The notes under the pieces are model-generated. The model had not been told where the DNA came from, did not search any database, and was given only the letters and a program-made list of their open reading frames with translations. Of a stretch of 64,000 nucleotides of DNA, positions 31,573 through 61,577 are shown in pieces. The first letter of the stretch is position 1. Each line of letters begins with the position of its first letter. The stretch lies in assembly GCA_964017045.1 (NCBI GenBank), contig OZ024794.1:52992608-53056607 (forward strand), in the 5' to 3' direction. The position numbers were made by a program, and so were the translations under genes. This DNA comes from Omphiscola glabra (lineage: Eukaryota; Mollusca; Gastropoda; Lymnaeidae).

Positions 31573-32000
31573 CACACCCCCGCAACCCCCGATAGTTACG
31601 CCACTGATAACGCGTGTCATCCACAGTTATCCCTGTTCCCGAATGTTTTAACTATTATCATGATTCAAGACACTTGAAGACACAGGGCCGTTGCAGTATA
31701 TGTCAAAGGGGGGTCAGACCCACCTTCCAGATCAGTAAATGTAAGCTAGTTGAGGGAAAACCCTAAGGCAACATAACTATTTAATAATGATCTTTGAAAT
31801 TGTCGGACAATCAGTGGCGTAGTAAGTGGGTGCAGAAGGTGCCTCCGCCCGGGCGGCACTTTTTCTTGTATTTGGAGGCGCGGGCTTTCGGCCAAAGGCG
31901 ACTTTTTTCAAGGAAGGGGGGCGGCAAAAAGCGTGGCCCTCCCCGGGCGGCAACAAAACATTACTTATTATTTAGCTAAGTCTCCTGACAGTGACTGAAA
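31573..32000. mobile_element. cagtggcgta-type MITE ends
   Basis: One element ends at about 31605 (cgatagttacgccactg). Another starts at 31812 (cagtggcgtagtaagtgggt) and is rich in ccgcccgggcggc-type palindromes. Neither has a convincing second end. Confidence 0.45.
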
Positions 32001-32443
32001 GACTGCCCCCCCTTCCCACTGTTGTCGTGACTGACATACGCCCCCCTCCCCCCGCCCCAAATTTTGCACAAAAATATCTTGCTAGGGGACCCCCATGCCT
32101 GGAAACATGCTTACAGCCATACAATCAAAACTCATTTGTATGAATGGAGCGTCCATTTTAGTCAGACAAGACAATCTTGATATTTGTTGACGTATTATTG
32201 AGATGTACATTATAGATGTTTATCATGCTAACTCTTTTCTTTTCGCTGCTTAGTTTTCGCTGTTACTTCTACCATAAGACTGCTGTGTATTTTTATAGAA
32301 TGTATTAAATCTACTAACCGATTCAATTAGGTTGTTGTTTTACCCGAACCCATCAATTGTTATTTTACATCATTTTGAGGGGTCTCATTATTACATACTT
32401 TTCAAATATTCGTTAAAAAATGTCGGCCCATGCCCATATCTAA

Positions 32444-32855
32444 GGGGCTGTCCATTACTTATGTCAACAAAATAGGAGGGAGGGGGAGTCTGAAAAATGT
32501 TGACAATTGTTGACAAGGGGGAGGGGGGGGAGGCCAAGAAAAGTTGACGTCAACAATCTTACTTTTTTTAAAATAAATTTAATTTCATAATTTAAATTTT
32601 ATTAAACTTTTTTTCTAAACATTTTACTTGTATTCACTTTTTTGTTCTAGTTGTAAACTAGTCTATTTAAAATATTTCTTTCCCCCGATTTTATTTTATT
32701 TTTATTTTATTTTTTTTTGGGGGGGGGGGTGTAATCAAATGTTGACGTAATTTTATAGGGGGGGGGGTGTCTGGAAGTTTGACAAGTTGTTGACAAGGGG
32801 GAGGGGGGAGGTAAAAATCGCCAAAAATGTGTTGAAATAATTAATGGACAGCCCC
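32444..32855. mobile_element. MITE with ggggctgtcc ends and TAA duplication
   Basis: Begins ggggctgtccattacttatg and ends ataattaatggacagcccc, an inverted pair of about 15 bp. It is flanked on both sides by taa (32441-32443, 32856-32858). A 3-bp TAA duplication and GG-starting ends suit a PIF/Harbinger-type element. The interior has repeated gttgacaagggggaggg blocks and no coding sequence. Confidence 0.65.
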
Positions 32856-33244
32856 TAATCGCATAATATTGCGTTGATGTCCCGCCCTATCCCATTTAAA
32901 GATAGGGCTAAAAGGTCAACATACTATACATGTCTGAATTTTGACATAGCTGTTTCTTCCTAACACTATACTTATTAAAGTGTTGAACTGCGATAAAGCT
33001 TTTCAGTAGATTCACGAGAGACAAACAATTTATGTAAATAAAACAATATATTTATGTTGAGCTTCAATTATGATTAGCGAAACTACAAATTCAAACGTAC
33101 AGAAAAGAACAACGGTCCTTGCTTATAACTCATCGTCTCACCAATCAGATTAAAAAAAAAAAAACTTCATCGTTTCGCTTTCCAGAGGGACAATAGCCTT
33201 GTTAGAAGCAATCTCCCTGCTACTTAAGTACACATAGGAACCAA

Positions 33245-33591
33245 AATTTGCAACCGTAGCCGTTGTAACACATGTCCCTATGTGACTGAAGCTGCACTGC
33301 CTCTGTAAACCTTAATAATCAGTGATGGTTTTACTTGAACAAGTCGCAAGGTAATTTACCCCATACTTTGTAAGACGTGCGGTAAGTCATACATAGGAGA
33401 GACAGGTCGTCGCCTTGGAGAGCGTTTTAGAGAACACCTGCACGATATCAATAAACAAGCTCTTTGTCCCGTTACTAAACATCACAATAATGCTAACCAT
33501 CATGGAATATTAGTCATTCGAGCTACTGTTATATTGTTTGCGAATAGCACACTTGATATGATAGTAAAAAGATTTTTTACGTTGACTCCAT
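33245..33591 (+). pseudogene. Penelope-like element C-terminus (GIY-YIG nuclease)
   Basis: CNRSRCNTCPYV (about 33250) and, after stops, PILCKTCGKSYIGETGRRLG then ERFREHLHDIN (33363-33455), PVTKHHNNANHHG and FFTLTP. A cysteine motif before a YIGETGRRLGERFREH core is typical of the GIY-YIG endonuclease of Penelope-like retroelements. Stop codons upstream and lack of reverse transcriptase mark it as a broken 3' fragment. A canonical GIY-YIG homing nuclease is less likely. Confidence 0.75.
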
Positions 33592-34161
33592 AAGGTATAA
33601 ACCAAATTCACATTTGTATGTACCTGCAATGACTTCTTCCAATTTGGTTTTATATCGTAACCATTTTCTTTCTGTTCTTCTGGGCTTTATTTTTGCTAGG
33701 GACTTGTACCAAATCATGCTCATTCTTTAATTTCATTTGTGTAGGATACACATATTTTATGTAAAAATGTAATTTATAATTATACTATTATTTTTTTTTT
33801 CCGTTTGAATTGTTTTTTCACAATCATAATTAAAGCTCCACATATATTGTTTAATTTACACACATTTTCTGTGTCTCGTAATTTTCTTCCTAACACTAAC
33901 TTATTTTATATGAAGGGGCATGTAACTGAGTTGACTCCCAATCTTCGAACTGCATCCCACACTGTGGGGGGCGTACGCCCCCGTTGGGAAAAAAACTGTT
34001 CCAAGTTAAATTCAGTGCTTGTCATAGAGTCTAGAAAGCAGAAAAGACATTACCGTATGTGTTTTTCAATGCACTATCGTCTTATGAAGAACAATTCTTT
34101 TACTCCCTTTATGTTCAACAATCCCAAAGAAGGCGAAATGCATTTTCTCATCGATTTCTAA

Positions 34162-37100
34162 AAAAAACAAACGACATATATATAAAATGAAAATAAAAAC
34201 AAAAAACAAATACTACGTTATGTCATATAATACGGTTAGAATTCCCTGATTGAGTCGAATGTCCCCGGCCATTGAATGGCTGTTACAACTCGGGTAAAAA
34301 TCGATTGATAATGAAATGTCATCGTTCACATTTCCCTTTTTTTTTCTTCCTTGTAGATTTGAGCAGAGATATTTGATCAGTAATAAGGACGTGGCACTAT
34401 AAGGGAGATTGACATCAAAACCCTTTCTATCAAGACTTATCTATTTACGTCTTGCACCTAAATTCTCACGGAATGATATGTATTTAAAGCGATCCTGAAA
34501 TTTATAAAGTAATATATATATATACATATATATATATAGATAGAGAGAGAGAGAAGAAAAGTATTTTAAAAGTCCAACTAAAGATGATTTTCGGGTGGGC
34601 AGCAAGGGAAGAATGACAAAAATAATCCGCTGAGGAATCATTGATCAGGGACAGATTAATAAAGTTATGACAGCAGGCGATGACATTGGTTTATCTTGAG
34701 CTTATTACATCATTGCTTGACAATCTTCGAGATACAAATGTTTGTGTGGCGCATGCCAGGATCCCCATACATCCTATGATTTGTCAATCCTCGTGCTATT
34801 TTGTATATGGAATGAAAGGTACCCCCCCCCCCAAACCAAAAACAATGAATAAAAAATAAATAGATAGCAATGTACACGGCGTTTCTTTGAAACAAATCTC
34901 CGGGCGGGCACTGCACTGCCCCCCGGAAAAGAAGGATGCCCCCCGGACCGGAGCAAAATGTATACAATAATATAAAGATCATTTCTTTGTTTAAAATTAA
35001 AAGCGGCTAAATTACCTTTTTAAAACAGTTTTTAAAATATTAATATCTGGTTCTTTTAACCGAATACAATGAGTGGAATCAATGATCTATCGCTACGCTC
35101 GGTATATTTGATGATCGGTATATTTAAAGCTAATCTTGTTAAAGGCTAACAGTATTCGATTAAAAATATCGCACTGTCAGCACCAGATTATATGACGAAG
35201 GCTTACTTCCCGTAGTTCGCACATATTGTTATTTTCATTCATTTATTTTTTGCAACTTCACAAGTTAAATTTTTTTAATGTCACTGTATTTCGTTTGCTT
35301 TACATCAATATAAAGGTCTACAATAGTAGTATTTGCTAAGTATCAAACATGTGCAATATATTTTCCAATTATATTTCAACATAAAAGTTATGACTTTTAA
35401 AGTATGCATAGGTGTTAATTATACATCGTATGATTGAATTAGTCTTTAAAAAAATATTTGTATTTGCATAAGTATTAAATTTCGTCATTTCCATGTGTGT
35501 TGTGTTATAGAAAATTTAAAATTTAAAAAATTGAGATAATTTCTTTTTTAAAATTAAGAATTTCACAGGTGCATACAAAAAGTGCACATTTCATCAACTA
35601 TTATACCCAAAGCGTTTTTGTTTTCGTTTAATGTTCTACTTTTGTAATAATGTTTCATGAATAGTAGAGGTTTAAAAAAATACGTAGCCTATATTTATTA
35701 TGCCCCAACTATTTGCAAATATTTTTTCTTAATAGGAATGTATCAGAAAACTTTAAAAAAAAAAAAAAAAAAGAAAAAAAGAAAGATTTTTGTGAACTAG
35801 CATTTTGATTATCATGCCAATTGTTTATTTTTTAAAAGTGCTTTAAAGTATATCTAAGAGTCAATTTGTAATTTATCTGAAAAAAATTGTAGTTAAAGTT
35901 TCAAATTAACATTTCAATCAAATTAATATTGGGATATATATATTTTATTTGAATACGATTTCCCTCAGATAAATTATCACATATTAATAAAAGTATAATG
36001 TCTTTTGTAAACAACTCATGTCTTCTTAAAATAATTATGCTGTTAATATACGATTTATAAAATTGACTGTTCTCAAAACCCATAAAAATGTATAGACATA
36101 TCTAATTAACAGTTGTTTTTTTTTTGACTCTGGTAAAATTTGGAAATATTTTGAAAAGTTTGTCTAATTATTATAAATATGTTATTTTGTTTTTTCCATT
36201 TGCGTTCAGCATATAACATCATGTTTGCTGTGCTTTTTAGTGATGGAACACTTTTTTTTTGTATGGGGGAAAAAGGGGGGGGGGTGTTTTTTGTTGAAAA
36301 TTCATTTATTAATTAAGTAGCTATCCCCCAAAAGTAATGTAAATAAAAAAAATACAAGCCATGTTACTATATTTAGTAAAACACAATACTTTTTTGAATA
36401 TCACAATCAGGTCAAGAACTTTTCCGTTTCGCCCCTCCCCCTTTTTGTTTCCCCACCCTGCATTGAAATATGATAATTAAGAAAATGACCTCGTCACACC
36501 TTTAAACCCCTAAAATATCCGAGGCACCATGCATCGTAAGGGTTCCTGGGCGCACACGATGAGTGACACCTACATTTTTTAACTAGGATCTCTTCCGTTG
36601 CTCTCCAATTAAGTGTAAAATGTTACAAAACTAAATTCAGATATGTGATAAAATGCATTCCTTTATTTTTAATGTATCAAAAAAGTCCGGGTACTATAAA
36701 TATAAAGATTTAAGGGGTAAAAATAAATCTATGACACAACTAGAATGAATATAGTTTACGTCCCACTGGTACAGAATTTAAGATGTCTTTGATGAACATT
36801 ATTATGGCTAATTTGGCCCTTCCCACTCGTAAGTTTGAAATGTAACCTCTAAAATGGCTGAAAGAAACAACAAATTCAAGTATGCGCCAAAATGCACACC
36901 TGCATTTTGAGTTTGCCCGAATGTCTTTAGCACCCAAAATTTCTTCACTCCTTCTCTCACGCTGATCAATGGTACAGTATGGGGTTGATTATAACCTTGT
37001 GCCACACTGATCAATGGTACAGTATGGGGTTGATTATAAGCTTGTGCCAAATGCTTATTCTGGGGCACGCCACAAATGGAGTGAATTCAGTTCATGCAGT

Positions 37101-37416
37101 GCACGGTGATTTGTTTTTAAATAATAGAGATAAAACTAAAAAATACCACTCTATATACTATTTTTATGTGTTGTAAAACTCCACTTATGACCAAGAAAGA
37201 CATCATCGGGACCAAACAAAAGATCAGAAAAAAAAGAAAGTACCTAAGGCTTAAGGACTGTAGAGCTACACATTTTCTGACGCGTTTAATATTATAATCA
37301 TAATAATGTTACAGGTCCTGTAATAAAATTTCTTTTAATAAGGGCTTGGAAACGCCATGGGTATTCACAAATCTTTCGGTGATTGTAATTACATTGTGGC
37401 GTATCATATTTCACCT
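34162..37416. other. AT-rich intergenic region, no gene recognised
   Basis: Very AT-rich with poly(A) and poly(T) runs, a (ta)n near 34507-34530, C-rich patches at 34820-34945, and a 45-bp sequence (gatcaatggtacagtatggg...) present twice at 36964-37050. No exon, RNA gene or coding homology was seen. Confidence 0.5.
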
Positions 37417-37856
37417 TTAAGACAGTTTCCGGATTTTTTTTACACGTCACGACCCCTTTGCTATGAAGACAAAATCATTGGCGACCCCATTTTATAGAAG
37501 CAAAATGACCCGAGATCCCATTTTATAGAAGCAAAATGACCCGAGATCCCATTTTATAGAAGCAAAATGACCGGCGATCCCATTTTATAGAAGCAAAATG
37601 ACCGGTGACCCCCATGTTAGCAGTGTTAGCCGTTAAGCAGTGACTTACGACCCCGAAACATTAAAAAAAAAATAGGACAAGAGAAGACAGAAAATAGACG
37701 AGGTATTATGAAATGATTAAAAACACAGATTAAAAATAAACATCTTTAATTAAATCATATTTTTTGTTTAAATTTACTGTTTCAGCCGATGACCCAACAT
37801 AAAACCCACAGGGACTTTATTTGGGGTCGCGATCCATCCAACCAGGGTTCAAGTAA
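37417..37856 (-). mobile_element. hAT-like dispersed repeat (copy A)
   Basis: Read on - it begins gaaccctggttggatggatc and contains ggctgaaacagtaaa, matching the start of copy B on + at 56694. It holds cacgacccctttgctatgaa near its other end and an internal 31-bp array. Family assignment rests only on ends resembling hAT termini. Confidence 0.45.
37490..37612. repeat. 31-bp minisatellite inside hAT-like repeat
   Basis: Four copies of cccattttatagaagcaaaa + tgacccgagat (later tgaccggcgat). Confidence 0.9.
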
Positions 37857-38408
37857 GCAGATGAATTTATTTAGTCAATTTTCAGCCCACCCTTTTGCTT
37901 ACTCTACGCAGCCCTAAACCTTTTATCAATAACTAGTTAATGACTAATCGAAATCGACGAAATTTTTGTTACAATATATTACGTTCTCCTTTAAAATGAT
38001 CATTAAAACTTTTAACATGCAAATGCACAGTTTTAATATTTACTGTAATTTGTGTATTGTATTTAAAGCGGAAAAAATGTTAAGTTAAATTTACATGTAA
38101 ATTATGTCCCTTGCCTATTTGTTGTAATAAGTGACGAATTGAGAACAATACCAAGGGTACATATTTCACTTATACTATTAATCTATGACGCAGATGGTCG
38201 GCACGTATATTAATATTTTCCCTCTTGCTGTCCTCTCGGATACCATATCTCAGCTTTAATCTGATTTGTTTGCTGAAGAAGGCTTTTTGCCGACACGTTT
38301 GTTGTTTTTGCGTTTTTTCCCCCCAGGTTTTACCGTACCTTGTTTCACACATTTCCTCATATTTTGGTACATCTTTTGCAGAGCGTTGGTATTTTACATG
38401 TTTTAGAC

Positions 38409-38605
38409 CAGCGGTTCTCAACCTGTGGGTCATGACCCCTTTGGGGGGTCGAACAAGCCTTTCTCAGGGGTCGCCTAAGACTATGGAAATACACATTTAC
38501 TCTACAGTTATGAAGTAGTATTGAAAATAATTTTGTGGTTGGGGATCACCACAAAAGAGGAACTGTATTAAAGGGTCGCGACACTAGGGAGGTTAAGAAC
38601 CACTG
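38409..38605. mobile_element. SPIN-like hAT MITE, copy 2 (best preserved)
   Basis: 197 bp, from cagcggttctcaacctgtgg to aggttaagaaccactg, with both SPIN ends and the typical ctacagttatgaagtagtat and tgtattaaagggtcgcgaca. Terminal inverted repeats match in about 14 of 16 bases. Flanks ttttagac (38401-38408) and ttttaaac (38606-38613) are an 8-bp target duplication with one mismatch. Confidence 0.9.
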
Positions 38606-40419
38606 TTTTAAACGGATTATGGTCTTCTTAAAAAAAACATTTCTTTCTTCAAAGCTTCTTTTTGTATTATTACGTATGACTCAAATTGAAGTTGTTGATT
38701 GTTGCATGTTACATGTTTCCAATCTTTAAAATCAAGTGCAATTGCCATCAAGTTGGTCCTTTTCCTCATTCATTACATGTTTTTACAGTTGTGATTATTA
38801 AAAAAAAAAGTATCTAAATATACTTTTCAGAGCACATTACGCCTTTTGCTCCTTGTATTATTGAGAATGTACGCATAACTTGTCATTTATTGACCAAAAA
38901 AAAGTGTGGTTGAAATAAAATATATATTTCTAGTGTGAATACAACGAAGTCTGACAAATATCTAATTGGCATTACAAGGCTTTCCATACTTCGTTAACGG
39001 GTGTATTGTTATATTAAAATAAATTGAACATTTTTTACTGGATCAGAATATTTTAATTCACATTGACAGTAAAAAATATGTATCTGAATATGTTTCAATC
39101 AAAAGAAAAAGTTGTTGCTGTTAAAACAAAAAGTTATTAAAACAACCAAATGCTTCAGCATTAAGGCATGTTAATATTAAAAAATAAATAAAGCTTGGTT
39201 AAAGAGTAAGAGTCATTAAATAAAAATTACATCTTACTATTTTATCATAAAGGTATTAAAAGCAGGATATTATCTTTTCCTGTTTCCTAACCACAGACAG
39301 ACATGAAATTTCCAGTAAGGACATTGAGCAGATATACAAATTGAATATGCTACAAAAACAGGTTTGTGGTAGGGAAATCATGAAATGTTAGGAAAAAATA
39401 ATTAGACGGTGAATAAATTTTACATATATCATATGGTAAAAAAAAAACCAAGTATTAGTTAGGGTAAATAAAAAAATCATATTTAATCTAGAAAAGTTTT
39501 AATTTGTGTCGAAAACATGTAGATCTAAATGAGGAGCCTCTAAATAATATTTGAAAAATAATTTTGTGGCTAATACAAAACACCTCCAAATAAAGTGGGG
39601 AGAGCTCTTAATGAAGAGGGAAATGAAAGGAAAAAACAAAAATAAGCTTCAAGGTAAATCTTTTAATAAATACTGGTTTGTGAGTCTTTTCAGATTCATT
39701 GAAATTAAGAAAAGCAATTTCACCTTCATCAACATGTTTAAATTCAACCTTAAAATGTTATTAATTTATTAATTAAATGAAATTTTTAAAAACTGCAGAA
39801 ACAAATCATATTTTGAAATATAAGAGACTTTGACATAGAAATCTCAGTGGTATGCTTAACAAATGGTAACTGGAAACAATATACAAATAAAACACACATT
39901 TTTCTAATGAAGTTGAGGTAATGTACAAACAAATTAAAAATAAACATCTCAAATTGTACATTGTATTGAATTTTAACAAGTCTTAAGAGAAATTTTTGTT
40001 TTCCACAGAAGGCTTACAAATATTAACATTGGAGTACAGCAAATCTGGTCCCAGCTTATGTTCAAAATCTTAACCGACTTGTAAGAAATAAAGTGGCTGT
40101 TGAGTATAATAGAATTCACCTTCTTAATCTTAAACTCATTTTGCAAAGATTAAATTAATGATGCAACCATACCTTATTGCATCAACATGCCATCAACAGT
40201 TTGAATTCAGTTCATGTTAGTTGCTGGCAACACTACAGCTACCACATTATAAAACTGTAACTAAATTGAATGGTGACAGACACACACACACACACACTGT
40301 CATGCAATACTTAAAGAAATACAATTTCAAAATCCTGCTTAACTTTACGAAATTTTTTTATAAATTATATTCTTGCAAACTGTAGAAATGGCTTGGTCAA
40401 GCATGTAAACACAAAGAGT
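38606..40419. other. 3' flank of HSD17B4, no other gene
   Basis: AT-rich sequence containing the presumed HSD17B4 3' UTR immediately below 40420. Several tttatt strings (for example 39765-39770) could be poly(A) signals on -, but none stands out. A (CA)n run lies at 40278-40297. Confidence 0.4.
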
Positions 40420-58062
<17,643 letters not shown>

Positions 58063-59735
58063 TGTTTAATCTAATAAGGTCGTAAAAAATATGAAAGACT
58101 GTTACTAAAATATGAAATTTTGACTCTTTCTTGGATTCTTGGAACCAAAGTTTCAGTGATCAGTTTACAGCAAAGTTGAACTTTAGTCTTTAATCTCTAA
58201 CTCGTACTTGTCAATCTAAGGGAGATCACTTTGACTGAGAAATTCACAATGAGTGTTAACATTGGAAACTGAAGCTATAACTAAAACTTTACCCTATTTG
58301 TAATTTAAAGATTTAAGTAGTCCATCAGTCTTTGCTTTAATGTAGAATTATGTGAAAATGAAATTCACAGCCAAAATTGAATGATTGAGACTAAATTATT
58401 TCGTTTTTATCGCAGTACTCTCTAGCTTTTTGACCAAGTTATAGTAAAGTTGTTTTAAAGTTTCTTCACCTGAGTATAGCACGGTTCTCAATTTTGAGGA
58501 ATTTCGCCACTCAATAACTTTTGATAATATCTGTAGTAAAGATATTTGCCTATTTTTAAAAAAAAATAATTAAAAATGCAATTATAAATATCAGTATTAT
58601 TAATAACTTTAACGTAGTGATCGCTCTGTTTTTCACGGCGTCCAAATATTTATATACTAATTTGAGATCCTTTATCCAGATTCAGGAACAGACTACTCTA
58701 AAATTTATAAATTGAAAACAGACTCAGAAGAAACCTAAAAAATTGAGTACCGGGTAATTATAAAAGTAATACTAAAACCACAAGCTCTCATTGATTCCTG
58801 AATGAAAGTTACAGAATAATTGACAACAAATTGAACTGAGATTTCAAGGAAAATTCTACAATCTACAGCAGTGTAAATGAGTGCGTCAATTATATCTGCG
58901 TATCCTTTGCCTTTACACTAAAAATAAAGTTGAGACTTTAGACTTTAGTCTTTATCTTTAGTTTAGTTAGTGATAGTGTGCCTTTACTTTACTGACTGAA
59001 CTTTACTTTACTGTTCACTGTTTTAGTTGTTTAAATTTTTTAGTTTAAATATATATTATAGTAAAGTTTTAATATTTTTTAAATTTTAAACTAGGCTTAT
59101 TAAAAATATTATTGAACTAATTTAATTTTAAAAGTTGTATCAAAATGAAATCACTCGCTGACTCATTGGTAAATAGCAGAATGAGAGTAGTACTTCTAGT
59201 ACCAGTACTCAGTATTATTTCCTTTAGTGGTATTATTTCCTTTGTTAATTGACTTACTTAATTTATGAGTAATTAATTACTAGTATTTCCAATGCATATT
59301 ATGCGGTATATTAAATTATAATTTACCCCTCCCGGTCATTTCCATATTTCTCCAACTTAAACTTTATAATAATACATCCACCCAGAAAATTATAGGGGAA
59401 TGGGGGTGAATACAAAATCACGATTTTTTATAGAATCCAATAATAACAAGGGGGATTACTCGGATTATCATACTGCAAGGCAAGGGCAAACTGGGGGAAG
59501 GGGGGTATTATTTTACAAGAGCGAGTTTACGGTGGAAGAATTTTAAAATGTCCAGCCTCAAACCTTCACAGTCACCTAGTTTTGTTCAGTGTATGGTTGT
59601 AGTCTTTTGACAATTAATTTTGTCTATATTTTTTATGTTACATTTATAAATAAGGAAATTTCTCTTTAGTTTGTGCATTAAGTTTGTAATTTTTTTTGTT
59701 TATTGGGGTTATTAGTGGTTTTTTCAATTTGTTTA
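58063..59735. other. Divergent intergenic region HSD17B4 / LAGE3
   Basis: Should hold the HSD17B4 promoter and the 5' exon of LAGE3. No TATA box, CpG cluster or convincing short coding exon was found. atgaaatcactcgctgactc at 59145 followed by gtaaat is a possible but out-of-phase first exon. Confidence 0.35.
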
Positions 59736-59739
59736 GAAT

Positions 59740-59990
59740 TTTCTCTTCTTGCCTGAGTGTGTCATTCTCTTCCTTCCAAATTTAATACGTTTTGCTGTGA
59801 TGAAGTCTTCTCCAGGGGCTTTGTGGTTTTTCACAGAATTGATTACTTCTGTAGTTTCTTCCAAAGTTAGGGGGTTTATTAAATCATCATCTTGTTCATT
59901 GCCTGCATTTAGTATTCACTCAAAATATTCAGCCCACCTCTCCTGTTCTACTCACGAGCAAGCTCTCAATGCTGGTAGTTTAAGTTCAAT
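59740..59990 (-). mobile_element. LINE RT fragment, antisense
   Basis: On -: ILNAGNEQDDDLINPLTLEE, TTEVINSVKNHKAPGEDF then ITAKRIKFGRKRM, the N-terminal RT region (N-x-K-A-P-G-x-D motif) of a non-LTR element. It lies just upstream of the recognisable LAGE3 exon. Confidence 0.75.
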
Positions 59991-60093
59991 ATCAAAGAAT
60001 ATTATTTATTGGCTCTATGAATGATGATGTCTTAGGAGGTGGATTATACCAGGTCAAATACTTGAAAGCATGTCTATTACCAGTACTTCACAG

Positions 60094-60252
60094 AAAAGTA
60101 AATAACCTTTACGTTTTATCAAGAGACTTGGAAATACCATTCCCAACTGATCGAGAAGCTGAAATTGCACATGGCTCTCTCAGTGTTGATAAGGAGCCTA
60201 AACGTGGTGGTGTCAAGAAAACGATGACAGTTCATAATAACATAATACACAT
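60094..60252 (+). CDS. LAGE3: LAGE3 exon with EAEIAHGSL motif
   Basis: Donor gtgagt after 60252, phase 2. The 5' edge is tentative; the coding match is certain from about 60127 (DLEIPFPT) onward. Confidence 0.8.
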
Positions 60253-60989
60253 GTGAGTTAAAATCATTATTTAATCAATTTTCAATTAGTTTTATGACAA
60301 ATAAATTAAGCAGTTAGAAAAGGGTTGGAATGTGCTTTGGTTTAAAGTAGTTCAGGATACAAAAGCTATGATTGCAAACATGTAAGGTGACGCTTTATTT
60401 AAGATAAAACAAAGTAAAGCTCTCTTCAGCAGACACAACTTATGCCTATACAAAGAAAACTAAAGCCTATGACAGCAAATTTTCAATAGTAATAATACAA
60501 ATAATTCTAAAGAAACCAGCTCTAAGAAACACTGGTAAAATAATAATGATTGGGAAATAGGAAGTGTTGTGAATACATGGAAATGATCTTAGAGTTATGT
60601 TAAATTATGAGTTAAATTAATGCCGTCATGAATATTTTTTATTATAATAGACCATTCTTTTTTTACATTGTTTTTTGACAAATCAGGCTGAAGTGTGTGT
60701 TTAAAAAAAAATTTTTTTTTACTTACCTTAAATTATTAAATTTAACAATTTTTTTCACCACAGCATTTTATAATTTTGAATACCTGTATTTTTTTAATAT
60801 AACGTTTGAAATAGGTTTTTCATAAGGTCCTTGACTGTTTTGAGGATTGAAATAAATTACTGAATTCATTATTCTTTCAGACACTTTGCAGCTACAGAGG
60901 CACGATTGCTGCGAGTAAGCATCAACTCTTTCTTTGAGCACCTCAAACTTGTTGTAGAAACCTTGGATCGATTTGGCCCACCGAGATAG
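60094..60989 (+). CDS. LAGE3: KEOPS/EKC complex subunit LAGE3 (Pcc1), 5' exon missing
   Basis: Pcc1-family subunit of the KEOPS complex, needed for the t6A37 modification of ANN-decoding tRNAs. Two exons join in phase. The first gives LEIPFPTDREAEIAHGSLSV then DKEPKRGGVKKTMTVHNNII; the second gives HIHFAATEARLLRVSINSFF then EHLKLVVETLDRFGPPR and stop. FPT..EAEIAHGSL.vD.EP, E.RLLR.S...F and RFGPP match human LAGE3/Pcc1 closely. Length from LEIPF to stop is about 81 residues, the full Pcc1 fold. The 5' boundary is uncertain: acceptor ttcacag (exon from 60094), an acceptor near 60123, or a direct start at ATG 60017 are all possible. The gene is divergent from HSD17B4. Confidence 0.9.
60881..60989 (+). 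CDS. LAGE3: LAGE3 last exon
   Basis: 109 nt, acceptor tattctttcag. The first base completes the split Ile codon. Reads HFAATEARLLRVSINSFFEH then LKLVVETLDRFGPPR, stop TAG at 60987-60989. Confidence 0.92.
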
Positions 60990-61099
60990 CAAAATATGTT
61001 TATATTACATCGGTCTATGTGTAAATATCCCTTTTGGCAATTAAGGAAGTGTTTGGATGTCTTCTGAATAATAGCAAAATAAATTGAAAACATTGAGCT

Positions 61100-61577
61100 T
61101 TGCATTAGGGTAAATTTTAATCCATATGAACTTCTTTACTTTATTAAGAGGAGATTTTAAAAAAAAAAATAATTAACTGTAAACTTACATTATCAGATTG
61201 AAGAAAGTTTCATTTTTCAAATAGAATAGGTCGTTTGTAAATTATAGAATTTTATTTTGTATATTTACGGTAAAAAACAACAAGAGGACAAGCTTGTTTG
61301 CTGTTTTCACTGAAAATCTTATTAACTCTTATTTAGATTGTTATAAGTCAAATGCCTAAGGTTATAGATGCCACTAACTTAATATACCCTGTTTTGATAG
61401 ATTTTTATGATGTCTTATTAGCTGGAAATGGAATCATATATAAGATTTTAATGAAGTCACAGTGTCACCAATTCATGCATATATATTAAATTAATCTGAC
61501 ATTAAACTCATTAAGTAGTCAACAATTAACTGTCTCAATGATTTCTTGTTTTTTGTAATGATTGTATCTGCATTATA
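61100..61577. other. 3' flank of LAGE3, nothing recognised
   Basis: AT-rich sequence after LAGE3 and before the RTE fragment. Presumably it contains the LAGE3 3' UTR. Confidence 0.4.

Noticed and set aside
33805..34161. 118-residue open frame after the Penelope-like fragment
   Set aside because: No recognisable domain and composition typical of AT-rich non-coding DNA; it may be element debris, but I cannot support a gene.
38225..38518. Penelope-associated ctgaagaaggctttttgccg motif as evidence of an element
   Set aside because: The short motif is suggestive only; no other element sequence is found around it apart from the SPIN insertion.
59145..59168. ATG plus seven codons followed by gtaaat as LAGE3 exon 1
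   Set aside because: The donor is phase 0, but the available acceptors before LEIPFPT need phase 1 or 2, so the join would break the frame.
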